This document shows positions 31,288 through 43,036 of a stretch of DNA of 64,000 nt, one piece after another (position 1 is the first letter of the stretch; every line of letters begins with the position of its first letter). Under the pieces are notes generated by a model that saw only the letters and a list, made by a program, of their open reading frames with translations, was not told the origin of the DNA and did not search any database. The translations under genes were made by a program, and so were the position numbers. Source of the stretch: Cyprinodon diabolis (Eukaryota > Chordata > Actinopteri > Cyprinodontiformes > Cyprinodontidae). The DNA lies in the NCBI GenBank assembly GCA_030533445.1, contig CM060065.1, positions 6,022,974-6,086,973 on the forward strand. The letters run 5' to 3'.

Positions 31288-31852
31288 GAGCTTAAAGTTT
31301 GGTTTATGCTTAACGGGTCCGTTTGGCGAAATGTCGTCATTAGTGGTTTCCACGCCACTCCATGCAGAGAGAATTTCCACACAGAGTACCGAGCATAATT
31401 TGTAAAGGCCTCATTATACTTAATAGAATAATTTCACAGTTGTTTCTTCCACGATCTCTTGATAGTGGATAATTATGAGCTAAATCACAGGTTGTCTCCA
31501 GTTTTTTACATTTGCTAACCGTCGCCAGAAGGAGCTGCTGTCCGCTCGCCATGTTTTCCGCGTGGATCTGTCCCTGTAGTTCAGCACAAACAGAAAGCTA
31601 ATGCCACACTACATGAGAAAGCAGAAAACAAAGCCATTTACAGCTTTATCAAAGCCCCTTCCTGCTGTTTGCGAGCGACAGGTCATTTCTCTCCTGGAGT
31701 TTTTCTACAATGTGTTAATAGTGGTGATATTTATCAGCTAAATCGCGGTACTTCTCTAGACATATAGATGGGAGCGGAAGCGTGGGAGCCCAAAATGATG
31801 TAATTTTGGCCAAGCTGAACTCGCAGATGTGTCAAGCATAAACCAAGCTAAA
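31288..31852. mobile_element. MITE with GGTTTATGCTT terminal inverted repeats
   Basis: Left end 'aagtttggtttatgcttaac'; the right end is its near complement, 'tcaagcataaaccaagct'. The ends share TTGGTTTATGCTT. Two internal blocks are also related, 'tgataattatgagctaaatc' near 31463 and 'gatatttatcagctaaatcg' near 31727, suggesting internal duplication. No coding. Superfamily not determined (PIF/Harbinger-like is possible). Confidence 0.6.
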
Positions 31853-33175
31853 CACCTCAGGACAGGACAGCGACCACCTGAAAATTCTATAAAACATCTT
31901 CCTAAGCTTATTTTCTATCCAATTATTAATCAGTTATCAAAAAAAATAATCAATTAATTACTCGCTCGCAAGATAATCATTCGTTGCAGCCCCTAGGTTC
32001 AGGACCAAATAGCTAAGGGGCTTAGGTAATCGGATCTATGTTGTCCAGACATGAGAAGATCAGATCCAGGTCTCATTTGGGCAAAAACATTGGATTAGGG
32101 TCTCTTCAAGCTGCAGTGTGCCTTAGACGCCCAATTAACCTAGTGCCAATATGATACAGCAGTGGCCATTCAAAATGGCCCACAGAGCAATATGTAACAG
32201 TCTGAATATTATTTACTTAACTGAGATAGTCATGTGAGCATTTGTTACTGGTTTCTCATGTAGTTTTTTTCTTAAGTAGATAAGAAAATTTATAAAGAAA
32301 AAAAAAATACTGTGCAACAAAGTATTGAAATATTTAAAATTTGTATTTTCTTTATTCCCAAAGAGCCTCAGAGAATCTCTACCCTACCCGTCCACATGTC
32401 ATAGCTGTTTCTACTGCAGTTAATGTTGAAGCCCTGCTTCAGTTCCAGCCCGGTGTTCAGGAATAAACAGCTGCAGGGTGACATAACCTTTCTTGTAGTG
32501 CCAGGCTCTACATACACAAATAATTGAAGCCCTTGACCCTGTTGAGCAGCACCAGGCTGTAAGTACAAACCTGACATTTTGATACTGCTCCGGGGAACCC
32601 TTCTACTACTTAATTTTATATTTCAATAATCCATGTCAGCCTGAGGAGAGAAAAAAAAAGAGGGGGGGGGGTTATATGGGAACTCTGAATGATTAAGATT
32701 GTCAAAGCCAAATAATGCACTCACACAGCAGACTATAAATCAGGTTTTGTGACATTTTCAAAAAAAAAAAAAGTGTATAAAGAGTAAGCCGGGTTTTATA
32801 GCCAAAACCACTCATGCAGTCACAAACACAAAGACATCCACACACATTGCTCCTTGCCCCAAATGCCACTCATTTATTATTTATATATAGTATATTTATT
32901 TATTTCAGCCTTTTCTTTCTTTCCTACTGAATGCTTGTAACCTTTTCAATGCAATATCCACCGGGGGTTTTGAGGTCTTGATAATGATATCTGGTTGTAC
33001 GTGTAGACAGGCACCGCAGGGAAGGTCACTGGATGACGGTTGTTGAATTTGCGGTGGTGAGAGTATACTAATGCAGCAATGGACGAGCAGTTAAGGACTG
33101 ACAGCTATTGACAGCAGTGAAGGAAAGAAGCCGCAGCACGGCTCCTAACAGTGGAAGGATGGGGCTTGTTTGCCA
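31853..33175. other. Intergenic stretch with a possible hAT end
   Basis: 'taatcattcgttgcagcccc' at 31974-31993, read inverted, is GGGGCTGCAACGAATGATTA, a form typical of hAT termini in fish. Its partner was not found. The remainder, including G-run and A-run tracts at 32650-32675 and 32760, shows nothing recognisable. Confidence 0.35.
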
Positions 33176-33600
33176 TTGACTGAGGCCCAGTCAGTTCAGT
33201 CGATGGTTATCTCCTTCCTCTGCACCACTTATTATTTGCATGGCCCTCCTCCCTCCCTCTTTTTAGCTTTCACACTTTAATCATAGCTGCCGAGATGTTG
33301 TTTGCTGTCACCTCTGCCGAATTTACAACACCATCAGCCACATTTGCATATTGCCTAATATGGGTATTTCCAATTGAGGCCGTCTCTCAGCTGCTAATGG
33401 TCTCTGTGTTGTTGTTTCTGGGACATGTTCATCTCCCCCATCGCTGTAATTTTGTACAGATAAGAGAAATAAGGGTAATACCTCTGCAACTAATTTACTT
33501 ATTTGCGTGGTATCAGCAATGGTAACCTCACAATCTGCAATGCTTGTTGTTTTAGCAATGAAACGCCCATTAAACCTGCTAAGGTAGCTAATGTCAAGCG
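33176..33600. other. Unique block resembling a conserved non-coding element
   Basis: Single-copy in this window, balanced in composition, and dense in homeodomain-like and octamer-like motifs ('tatttgcatg', 'cattaat'-type and 'catttgcata'). The 76-residue frame at 33295 lacks domain features. Such blocks often mark distant enhancers in fish gene deserts. This is inference from texture alone. Confidence 0.25.
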
Positions 33601-33830
33601 TTCATGTCAGAGCTCTTTTTTCACAAGAACACTGCACCTCTGATATGTTCCCCAAAACGGCTTTAAAGACAGACAGAGAAATACACTGGTTGCTTAAAAA
33701 AAAAGAACAATAAAAAATACTCCTGGTTATTTTGTGATTAATGTAATATTTTAGGGCTTTCTTTTTGTTTTTTTGTTTTTACCAAGGTCTTTTTATTGAG
33801 CACATACTGTATTTTACAATTACGACAGAA

Positions 33831-34266
33831 TATTAGGGCCAGGCTAGAGATTTTTTTTCTTCTATTTCGAGAATAAAGTTGTAACATTATGAGAATAAAG
33901 TCATAAAATTACGAGAATAAAGTTGTAACATTATGAGAATATAGTCATCATATAACAACCCGTTTCAGAAACAAAGCTTCGAGCTCTGGCCAGCAGATGA
34001 CGGCCGACCAGCTGCACCAATCAGCAACCGGAGTCCACTTTGACATCCTGCCCAATTAAATGCTGGTGTGCTAAAACATTTCCTTATTTGTCAAACTGAT
34101 GCCAGTAGTATAACTTCACATAATGCTCGACATTCCTGATTTTAGGGAAGAAAGTATTTCTTGTAGGAGAAGTCATAAAATACAACTTCTTTCTTTTTAG
34201 GACTTTATTCTGGTAATTTTACGACTTTATCCTCGAAAAGGAAGAAAAAAAAGCCTGGCCCTAATA
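33831..34266. mobile_element. MITE with TATTAGGGCCAGGCT ends
   Basis: The first 15 bases, TATTAGGGCCAGGCT, recur inverted at the right end (AGCCTGGCCCTAATA). Near-terminal DNA holds repeated 'gagaataaagt' units on the left and their complements on the right. The roughly 430-base body contains no coding. No clear target duplication was found, so the superfamily is left open. Confidence 0.75.
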
Positions 34267-34383
34267 CTCCATGGTATAAAATAGACCCTCTCCCAAAAAA
34301 AAAAAAAAAAAGCCACCTCTTGTATTGCAAATGCAGACATTTAATAAACAGATTTCTACATATATAGACATTATAGAACAAAT

Positions 34384-34402
34384 AGAGCTATATATATATT
34401 TA

Positions 34403-34447
<45 letters not shown>
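34384..34447. repeat. (TA)n microsatellite
   Basis: Near-continuous alternating T/A with one 'tttactg' break at 34399-34405. Confidence 0.95.
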
Positions 34448-34449
<2 letters not shown>

Positions 34450-34779
34450 ATATTGTTTTAAAAAATATAAATATAAAAAATATAACCACGGATGTCTGGG
34501 GTCAATGATTCGCCTACATATTATGAATGCTGGTGTACCATTGCATAATTTAATAGTAAAAACTTAATAGTAAATCCTATTGTACACATTCAGATATACC
34601 TGATAACAGCCAGTAGAAGACTACACAAAAAATAATCTTGACTTATCGCATACTAATAAATTATTAATATCAAAAATCTATTTCTGTTTTTTTCTTTTTA
34701 CATATTTTGTTAAAAGGCCAAATAAGGACTTCAAACCAAAAAAAAGTGATTTTCTGTTTTGTTTTATTCTTGGATCGGG

Positions 34780-35440
34780 CTTTAAAGGGTTAAGTCCAAG
34801 ATGATCTCCTTGGTCTTCTCCATGTTCAGGATCAGGCTGTTGTCTTTGCACCAGCCCACCAGCTGCTCCACCTCCTCTCTGTAGTTCTGGTCGTTGTGGT
34901 CTCTGATTAGTCCCACCACCGTGGTGTCGTCTTAGACTGATGACATCTGAGGTGTTCTGTCCGACTCTGACTGACTGAGGTCTGTTGGTGAGGAAGTCTA
35001 GCAGCCAATAGCAGAGGGATATATTGAAGCCCAGCTGTTCCAGTTTGCCCATCAGAAGCTGTGAGATGATGGTGTTGAAAGATGAAATGAAGTCTGGGAA
35101 TAGCACCCGTGTTCTTCTCCTCCAGGTGTGCCAGGCTCAGGTGGAGAGCAGCAGAGATGGCGTCCTCAGTGGAGCGGTTCCATTGGTAGGCAAACTGGAA
35201 CGGGTCGAATGCTGGCGGGAGACTGGAGACGATGTGTTCTATAACCAGCCTTTGGAAGCACTTCATGATGGGAGTCAGTGCGACAGGCCAGTAGTCATTA
35301 AATAAGGTGACCATAGGCTTTTTTGGGACCAGAATGGTGGTGGCAGACTTGAAGCATGCTGGTACTACGCATCGGTCCAGCGAGGTGCTGGAAATGTCTG
35401 TGAGGACACCAGCCAGCTGACCTGCACACTCCTTTTACAT
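34780..35440 (-). pseudogene. Non-LTR retrotransposon reverse-transcriptase fragment
   Basis: Minus-strand frames give [20 protein letters not shown], then [19 protein letters not shown] and [15 protein letters not shown]. After a frameshift come [16 protein letters not shown] (F-x-D block), [16 protein letters not shown] and, after an internal deletion, [20 protein letters not shown] with [20 protein letters not shown]. The stretch that normally holds GAPQGCVLSPLLF is lost at the deletion near 34920. NDYxPVAL...FAYxxNRSTxDAI is characteristic of CR1/L2/Rex-type LINEs common in fish. Confidence 0.85.
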
Positions 35441-36175
35441 CCGTCCTGTCCTAAACTACATGATAAAAATCAGCTGCAGATCACCATAGAAACCCAAATC
35501 ACCATTACTGACTTTCTTTCAGCGCAACTGATTTTAATTTGTAAAGTGAAAGATAAAATTAAATGATGTGTTTGGCACCCTGGCATGTGGTCAATTAATC
35601 TGTAAATAACAACTACTTTATCATTCAAATTAAAACAATATCATTTATCTAATTATGATATAACTATGTTTGTATTAATTTGATGAATGCTTGTCAAGGT
35701 ACATTGAAATTTTCACATTTGAAAATGGAAATGTTGCAGCCATTTAAATGTATTTAATCTGTGGTACTTTGGGCTTTCCATACCTGCTGCAGTCTAAATT
35801 GATCTTAATAGATTTCAGCTTGTGTGACACATTTAAATTTGCGCTAAGAAAGTTCTAATTAAAACCTTTCTTTTTTCTTCTTCTTTTAAAAAAAAATACA
35901 GGCACAGACCTCCAGCACTAGAAAAGACACCAGGTCACATCAGTCTGGAGCAAATCAGAAACAGCTCAGCCTCTTAACGACACCTAATGACCCGGCTCCA
36001 ATCATTGCTTTCTTTAGCAAACATATTCCTTTCAGAAGCTGTTGAGTTTGTTTGTGCCATCAGAATACGAACAACTTTGATGGCAGACTGAGAGTTTTGA
36101 ATATATTATCTGCCGCAGATACATGTGGAGTCAAACCCACCTTTAATTTGACCCAATCTAGTTTTATACTATGGA
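35441..36175. other. Intergenic A+T-rich stretch
   Basis: No gene or repeat recognised. Confidence 0.4.
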
Positions 36176-36530
36176 CAGAGGTGTCGAGTAACAAAGTACA
36201 AATACTTTGTTACCTTACTTAAGTAGAAAGTTTTCCGATCTATTCTTTAGTGGAGTAGTGATTCTTTTTGACCTTTTCACCTCTACCCCTTATATTTTTT
36301 TTAAATAGACTCATTAGTTTGGTTTCATTTAAGTTCTCTTTTGTTATGGCCTCATGATATGTAAAAAATAAAAATAAAAAATACTATCACAGTCATTTGT
36401 TTCATCCAAACAATTTCTTTGTGGTTGGACTCGTTACTACACCAACTTCTTGTTCGCCACATAGCAAATAAATGCTTTTTAATGGTGTGAGAGTTTACCA
36501 GAAGATGATATTAAACTAGAACTGGAAGTT
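36176..36530 (+). mobile_element. hAT element left end, truncated
   Basis: Starts CAGAGGTGTCGAGTAACAAA and continues 'tactttgttac', matching the left terminus of the complete hAT at 10163. The similarity fades after about 150 bases and no right end was found. Confidence 0.65.
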
Positions 36531-37153
36531 ATAATTAATTAACAGGTAATTCAAATCAAGGGTAAAAATAGTTATTATCAGTTGAATGAACATAACTTTT
36601 ATTTGTTTACTGACCAGGGTTTTTAGCCTCTTACCTAAACGGTTGGGCTCCTGAATCCAGCTGTTAAAAATCCAGTTGTCCTTCACCAATTTAATAATTT
36701 ACACTCTGGCTATTAGCAAAGTTATTAATCACCAACTAAATGTGTCTCTGTTCATTTGGATGCTACTGAAAGAAGAATGAATTCAGCCTGATAGGTCATT
36801 GCGTTAAATAAACACAAAAGATCACAAGTTAAAATACAATGGTACCTTTATTAGCTACAATCACACAGTATTATATCTACATACTAAGCAAACACTAATC
36901 ACTACTGAAAATAAGCAAAAATAAACTTAAAGTACCTCCGTCTTTCCAGGTTCTAGTAAGAGCTGCTGTAATGCGTTGGGGAAGCATAAACCTCGATGAA
37001 GATTTTGAATCTTCGAGTCGCTCCTTCACCTCATGTCACCAGATCCAGTCCATGATTGCTTAGTTTTTAAATGTCTGCCAACTTGATCCTTGAGTCCACT
37101 TTAACAACTTTTGCATAGATGCGAAGCTGCAGAATTAGATAAAAGTCTAATAT
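36531..37153. other. Intergenic stretch
   Basis: No gene or repeat recognised. Confidence 0.4.
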
Positions 37154-37300
37154 GGGGATTGCAGTTTAGTGGTTAGGGCACTGTGCTGGGAATCCAGAGG
37201 TTCTTAGTCCAAGACCCACTCCCACAGTTAACCCAACACTGCTCCCTGAGTGCTACAAAATGGCAGCTCACTGCTCGTCTTTTTGAAAATAACTATATAT
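37154..37300 (+). mobile_element. tRNA-derived SINE
   Basis: The head resembles a tRNA gene with pol III boxes: A-box-like TTTAGTGGTTAGGGC at 37165 and B-box-like GGTTCTTAGTCC at 37199. The body 'acactgctccctgagtgcta' and 'ggcagctcactgctc' is shared with the copy at 40520. It runs out into an A+T-rich tail. Confidence 0.65.
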
Positions 37301-37342
37301 ATATATATATAAAACAAAAATATATATAACAAAAAAATATAT

Positions 37343-37572
37343 ATAACTAAAATCAAATTTTATAAACTGCCTAATCTGGCACTAAATATATATATATCTA
37401 TATAGATATATATTTCAAGTCAGTTTATTTATATAGCGCCAAATTCACAACACGTCATCTCAACACATATCTATCTATATATATCTATATATATATATAT
37501 ATATAGATATATATATACACACACAATTTAGTGTCAGTTTAGGCAGTTTATAAAATTAGATTTTAGTTGTTT
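37343..37572. repeat. Imperfect palindrome with 41-bp arms
   Basis: Left arm 'aactaaaatcaaattttata' with 'aactgcctaatctggcacta' (37345-37386) is inverted at the right as 'ttagtgtcagtttaggcagt' with 'ttataaaattagattttagt' (37530-37571). About four mismatches. The space between holds TA/TATC repeats and an inverted LINE family A tail. Confidence 0.85.
37414..37468 (-). mobile_element. LINE family A tail, inverted, inside the palindrome
   Basis: 'cagtttatttatatagcgcc', 'aaattcacaacacgtcatct' and 'caacac' are the complement of the family-A LINE end. Only about 50 bases are present. Confidence 0.7.
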
Positions 37573-38136
37573 TTTTATTTTTTGCTAAGGTAAAACTATT
37601 TGGTCATTCAGACTGCTATGGAAAGGTCAGATATTGATAGGGTTAATGATAGTAACCACTTATTGTCCTAGAAAGAAACCAACAGAAGACACAAGTTACT
37701 TTTCTGCTGATGAGAGTGGAACCAGACGTAGAATGACACTCCCTGAATCACTGTGTTCAACTCTGTCGGGACATTTCTGTCTTCTGCTTTTATTGTCTGA
37801 CTTCATAGAAGTATCTGGAGGGGTCAGAAGTTTACACATGATAAAGCATGACACTTCCTGTTGGTACATTCGAACAGATATGAATCCCATATGGGCAAAA
37901 TAATTAAATTTGGTTCACCTTGAGCTGCTGAGTGATCGTATGTTCTACCGCTGAGCCTATCCTACTATGCTAGGATGTCTTTTATTTGTTTGAAAACAGA
38001 ACCAACAATGAATTTCTTCCTGGAGTATCTGGAAGCTCCCCGTCAGTTTTTAAATGTTGGAAAGTGGCTCTAATAAGCTAAAAGCACTTCCCCTAAAGCA
38101 ACTGACTGTACCCGTTATTCCTGAAAGTATTTAGAA
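37573..38136. other. Intergenic stretch
   Basis: No recognised gene. The 89- and 64-residue frames at 37634-37903 lie on opposite strands and show no motif. Confidence 0.35.
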
Positions 38137-38753
38137 CAGGGGTGGCCAACCAGTTGATTGTGGGGGAGTTTCAGTTGATCGGGAGAAGTTTTACAATGTA
38201 GACCTATTTATGGCTATGACAAAAAAGAAAAATTTAAAAACACTAATCAAATCATTGATCTCGAGAGGCCAACGTCTATTTTCATAATAATAAAATGAAA
38301 AATAAAAAGTATGCAGGGAACCTTTTTTTATGCTTGCTGATTGCTGGGCATGGTTTGCCAAGGTTGCTAGGTTGTTACCAAGGACTCCATAGATTGGGCT
38401 CCATCTATGGTTGGGCGTACTGCTGGATTCGTTGCTCTGTTCAAGCTGTCTAAAACTTTCCGGGATTTTTGGAGCGACCGCTGCATCATTCAGCAACAAC
38501 AGCTATGCGGCAGTATTTTAAATATGAAGGATTGCGATGCGTTGCGATGAAGATCGCTTGCTCTGTTCGGGCCAGGAGTTTCCAGAGGCGTTTATTCCGT
38601 GCACAGCTCGAGGAGGCAGGTGGAGACCATGCTGATCTGCTGCTGCACACCGACGTCAGGTGGCTGAACCGTGGCAAATCTTAGAAAGATTTTTGGAACT
38701 TTTGCCCGAAATTAAAGAGTTTCTGAAAGAAGTGAACAACCCATTCTGCTGTA
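38137..38753 (+). mobile_element. hAT element (ZBED/FAM200-like type), left part
   Basis: Begins CAGGGGTGGCCAACCAGTTG, a hAT-type terminus, and contains a transposase fragment on the plus strand. The right part is missing; a second hAT element inserts at 38754. Confidence 0.65.
38469..38753 (+). pseudogene. hAT transposase fragment (ZBED5/FAM200-like)
   Basis: The frame gives MKIACSVRARSFQRRLFRAQ followed by LEEAGGDHADLLLHTDVRWL and NRGK, then a one-base frameshift at about 38683 and LERFLELLPEIKEFLKEVN. The block RARSxQxRLFxxxLEE, LLLHTDVRWLSRGKxLxRFxEL is typical of hAT transposases related to host ZBED5, GTF2IRD2 and FAM200. The BED finger and the C-terminal dimerisation region are absent here. 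Confidence 0.85.
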
Positions 38754-39717
38754 CATGAGCGTAGGTTTGCATAGGGACCATAGGGACATGTCCCTACCAA
38801 AATTTTGGACCGACCTAATTGTCCCTACCAACAATTACATGTGAAGAAAATGTTTATAATTTACAATACAGCATTGTTGCAGCAGTAGAGGAGTTTTGGA
38901 TGGAGAATACTGACAGATGAAAACAAGTTTTATCTCAAATGCAAAATGTTTATTTTTGTTTTTACAATTTTGGTATAATTAATGCTCTAAGTGGGTCGCT
39001 TTGTGAGCTCAAGACATGTTTTAGAGTCTCTATACTCCAGTTAATGATTAATCGATTACTAAACTTGTTTACATTATTTCAATAATTGATTAATCCAATG
39101 AATTGTTTAAACCATAAATAAAATACATGAAATGGGTTAAACAGAGTAACTACAGCCTAGATGTACAACTTAATGAAGCTAATCTATTAAATGCTCAGTG
39201 TCAGTTCCTCTTCTATTTCAAGTGCTAATGTAAATACAATACATTTATTTGGCGTCCCTTGAATCTATTATTTCGCTTTGTTTCAGGATACAAAGAAAAG
39301 ATTTAAAAGATAAGAGTGAGTTTTACTTCTGTTAACCTCTGCACAATACTATTTCTTCAAAATAAAAAATAGTATAAATTCACATATAGCGGACATATTT
39401 AGATTATTCTTTTAAATAGGCACAGATTTACCTTCTGTCTTAGTCGCTGTTAATTTCAAATGCAAATCTTTTCAAAGTGAAAAAAGTCCTAATTCCTCAT
39501 TCATCAGAGTCAGTTAAGCTTTTGTCAATGATAAACTGCATCTAGTGTGTGTAGTGCTTAAAAATTTGTTTAAATGTAGCAAGAAATTCTGCTTTCTCTA
39601 TAAACGAATGCTTTTCACATCAAGCATAAAAAAACGAGTGTGCATATTTTTGTATGGGACCAATGACATCAGACCAACAGTGTCCCTACCAAAGTTGAAA
39701 TGAAACCTACACCTTAG
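38754..39717. mobile_element. hAT-type MITE, 964 bp, with perfect 8-bp duplication
   Basis: CTGCTGTA flanks both ends (38746-38753 and 39718-39725). The termini share GTAGGTTT near the tips: left CATGAGCGTAGGTTTGCAT, right inverted CTAAGGTGTAGGTTTCAT. The repeated 'gtccctaccaaa' also occurs near both ends. The A+T-rich interior has no coding. Confidence 0.8.
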
Positions 39718-39725
39718 CTGCTGTA

Positions 39726-40185
39726 TGTTACATCTTCACATCCACATAGTTTCTACTTAGTATTTTCCTATTTTTATCTGTTATCCTGTTAAATTTTCAT
39801 CCATCTGCCAGTTTCTCTGCCAATGCCAATGCCCAGTGAAGTTTATCATTCTGAAATAGTGGACTTCCCTTCTCCTTCTTCCTGCTAAAAAGTGATCTTA
39901 GACTTATACAGATTTTATTTGTCATTTTGTTTACACAACTGTAAACAAAAAAATTTAGTTTGGAACAGCTCTCTGGACAATTTCCTCTTCTTTGAAAGTG
40001 CAGCCTTTAAAGGTAGTAAAAAATATATATGTAAACAGTGATATAAACATATGACTGTAAATTTACAGTTCTAAAGTTTTTTTTTCATCTCTACTGGACT
40101 GTGTGTGTGTATCAATTAGTTTATTTAGATTTTTAGACTGCACAGCCTTTGTCTGGAGGTCTTGACTGCTCTTTTCTGTAGTTTT
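39726..40185. other. Intergenic stretch
   Basis: No recognised gene or repeat. Confidence 0.4.
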
Positions 40186-40236
40186 GGTGAGTGAGTGAGT
40201 GAGTGAGTGAGTGAGTGAGTGAGTGAGTGAGTGAGT
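40186..40236 (+). repeat. (GTGA)n microsatellite
   Basis: About 12 uninterrupted units of GTGA. Confidence 0.97.
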
Positions 40237-40499
40237 TATATGGTGTGAAGTTCTTATGAGGTTGTTAAAATCTGTTTTTACAACCTATTTTTTGACACAA
40301 TTGATCATTTCCTCATTTGTTGGACTTACTGTTTATTCTCCACCTGTGCAAATAAAAAACAAATACTGTCCATCCCTTGTGTGGGTTCCCCTGATTTAGA
40401 ACTTACAAAAGAAGCTGGAAAACGTCTTTACGTACCTACAGAAATTTATCAAATATTGAGGAAGCTAAAAAAACGTTTCCAATCAGAGAAGACTTACAG

Positions 40500-40645
40500 A
40501 AGATGTTGGACAAATGTTGGAGTCCTAAGGTTCTGAGTTTGAGCCCCACAGACTGCCACCCTGGGTTCCTGAACAAGCCCCTAATCTCACCCTGCTCCCT
40601 GGGTGCCCCATGATGGGAGCCCACTGCTCCCCAATAATGTTCAAT
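40500..40645 (+). mobile_element. tRNA-derived SINE, second copy
   Basis: 'aaggttctgagtttgagccc' is a B-box-like motif. The following 'accctgctccctgggtgccc' and 'gggagcccactgctcc' match the body of the SINE at 37154. The A-box half is eroded. Confidence 0.55.
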
Positions 40646-40924
40646 TATATATAATTATAGACAAAGCAAAGCCAAACACAGCACAGTACAGCTAAACCAA
40701 AGCTAATGGTAGAATAACTAATGTAAAACTATATTGCTTGTTCATGAAGAAGACTTCCTGCTTTAAATACTGTATCTGCCTGCCTGTCAAACCAAATGAT
40801 CAGAAGACATCTCTGCATAGAAAAAAAAGTCGCTCCACATATGTCAACAATGGTTGCTAGGATGTGAAGTTTGGCTTAAATTATCCTGAACATAAAGAAA
40901 ATGTGAAACAGAATATGTGGCTAA

Positions 40925-41215
40925 TGGAGACAGAACGTCTACCCACTTTTCTGGGTGCTAATAACCTTTTCGAGGAGCTTCAGCAGCAGTACTGTCGTCA
41001 GTGAGTGAGTTTTTCCTCTCCACTGTCGCTACAAGCATGCTTATTTTCAGGGATTTCCTTGAGTCAATGAGTCGATGCAATCAACTGGTTTTCCTTAGAT
41101 AGAAAACTTTGAATCAATTTAACTGTATGATCTGGTGATTTGTAAAGTGACTTGAGATGACGTGTTGGGAATTGTCGATATAGAAATAAATGTATTTGTA
41201 TTTAACTGAATCACA
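40925..41215 (+). mobile_element. L2-type LINE family A 3' end
   Basis: A variant leader, 'gaggagcttcagcagcagta' and 'ctgtcgtcagtgagtgag', followed by the common tail 'cctctccactgtcgctacaa' through 'gtaaagtgacttgagatgac'. The same leader occurs at 44525, so this is a subfamily. Confidence 0.8.
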
Positions 41216-42059
41216 TATAATACTTTAAATTATATTCTTCATTCACAACAACAAGAATCTGCACATTATCCAAATGGCAAACATTTATGTTTGTGTGTTT
41301 CTTTTAAACAATAAACCTTTCAAAACAAATGAAATTTCTGTTTCTGCAAATGTATTTCACCTTTTTTGTTTATCAAATTATGCTCAATCAGTAGCATGCA
41401 GCCACAACAGCAGAGAATCGGCTCGAACACTCCTCTCCTCCTGTTGTCCTTAGCTGCATGTTGTTTTGATACACAGCTGCCATCTGTGTGAAATATTAAT
41501 GCAGTGGGCTGATTTGGGGTGTCGAGCAGTGTCACTCATTTGGCTTTTAATCATGCGGCAGCTTGAGAAAAAAGGAGGGAAAATAACTTCCCTTCCTGGG
41601 TGGCTGTCAAAGTCTTCCCAAAGTCATCTGGCACGTAGGGCGTCATGCCTGTCACCTGTCTCTTCTATCATTGACAGCTGCATTTTTGGCTCATCTTCAA
41701 GTGGATGAGTACTTTCACGTCTAGCCTCTGTTTCAGCCAAAACAAGGACGCAAACCATAAAAATTTTAATACGAGCCCAGTGCATCTTCAGCCCTCTTTC
41801 AGGACGACTTTGAAGAGAAGGAATTTTAATGCCAGGAAATTTTTTATTAAGTTTTACTTGCATGTTTTCTGCATATCAAAAATCATTTCAAATATGTTGC
41901 CTCTGTTGCATCCTACCCCTTGTCCATTTATCAATTAGCTTTATACTGTTAGGGCCCTTTCAGACATGATTCTGGTGTTCAGTTGATTTGCGTGGTTCTG
42001 TGGTGGCTAGCCATGTTATTTGGCAGAAAAAGAGTAGTAAAGAATACTGTAGAGGCATT
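41216..42059. other. Intergenic stretch with a possible conserved block at 41480-41710
   Basis: The block has motifs such as 'cttttaatcatgcggcagct' and 'atcattgacagctgcattt' (TGACAG is a Meis/TALE-type site) and no repeat match. Opposed frames at 41466 and 41624 have no domain features. Regulatory role is inference. Confidence 0.3.
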
Positions 42060-42910
42060 AAGTCCTCGGTCCGCAGAGCTCCATATATATATGTATATGT
42101 ATATAGCCTTGGGGCCGCCATCTTGGAAAGGTCACCCCGCACTCCTTAGTCTAATGGCTCTATGCACAACCTGACTACTTCCTGAACTTAAAGCAGCCGC
42201 GGGTCCACAAATCCCATGGCCGGTTCCGTTTCGGGGTGGGTGGCTGCCGGCGGAGCACGTGGGCTCGTCCCCTTGGCTTCTTTGGTCTTCAGCATTGTGG
42301 CAGCTGGGGGATTTCCTCTTCCTGTCCTCTTCCCTTGGTGAGGGGTCGAATTTCCTGGGTTGGCCCCTCCAGGGCACCCCTTTGCTCTGGTGATCCCTTT
42401 GGGCATCTGGGGTTTTGGGTCCCCCGGCAATTGCCTCAGTGCTCTGGGGGGGGGGGGCGGGTCTTTGGCTCTTCACAACCACTATTGAGCATTTTTCCTT
42501 TGGATAAACTTTACATGCACAAGTGCACTCTCACAAACAACTACAGGTTATTGGTTCCAGGTACTTAGAGATTAACTTCCATACAGAAAGCCCATATTCT
42601 GATCTTGAGCTACCACAGTATCCGTGTCAGATTAAATAATACTACTTATACTTCAGCGATAGTATCAATGTGCTACTTTATTGTATCTCTTATACTATAT
42701 CCAATGGTTGTGCTATTCTTTTTTACATCTCTCTTTGCAGGTGATGAAGCAGACTGAAGATGTTTTATGAATGTCCCCCCTTTATCTCTGCTTTATTTCA
42801 TCGTTTCTCCTTTTTCCTGTTTTTCCCTTTCTGTTCCATTTACATTGCAGTGTCCATATAATCTGTAAAACTCCCTGCATTAATTATAATAAAGATATTT
42901 ATGCATAAAT
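42060..42910. other. G+C-rich block followed by a 3'-UTR-like tail, probable old repeat
   Basis: 42180-42480 is unusually G+C-rich, with an 11-base G run, giving long overlapping frames on both strands (116 residues minus, 110 plus). These are composition effects: proline/glycine/arginine-rich and without motifs. The tail to 42900 ends 'attataataaagatatttat' as in a polyadenylated transcript end. Probably a retroelement remnant; not proven. Confidence 0.3.
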
Positions 42911-43036
42911 CAATAGGAACACTATAGCGTACTGCTCAACTTGTGAAAGTAAAATCTGTTGGGCTCTTTTTGGCATCAAGACAATTATTCTCATTGTCAC
43001 AGTGGCAGACAGGACTCTGGAGTAAAAGTTTCCTCG

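Noticed and set aside
37154..37230. Possible tRNA gene
   Set aside because: Box A and B are present but the cloverleaf is not, and the tail is shared with another dispersed copy; a SINE is the better reading.
42132..42568. 110-116 residue frames on both strands
   Set aside because: G+C-rich, proline/glycine/arginine-rich on both strands and with no motif; composition artefact.
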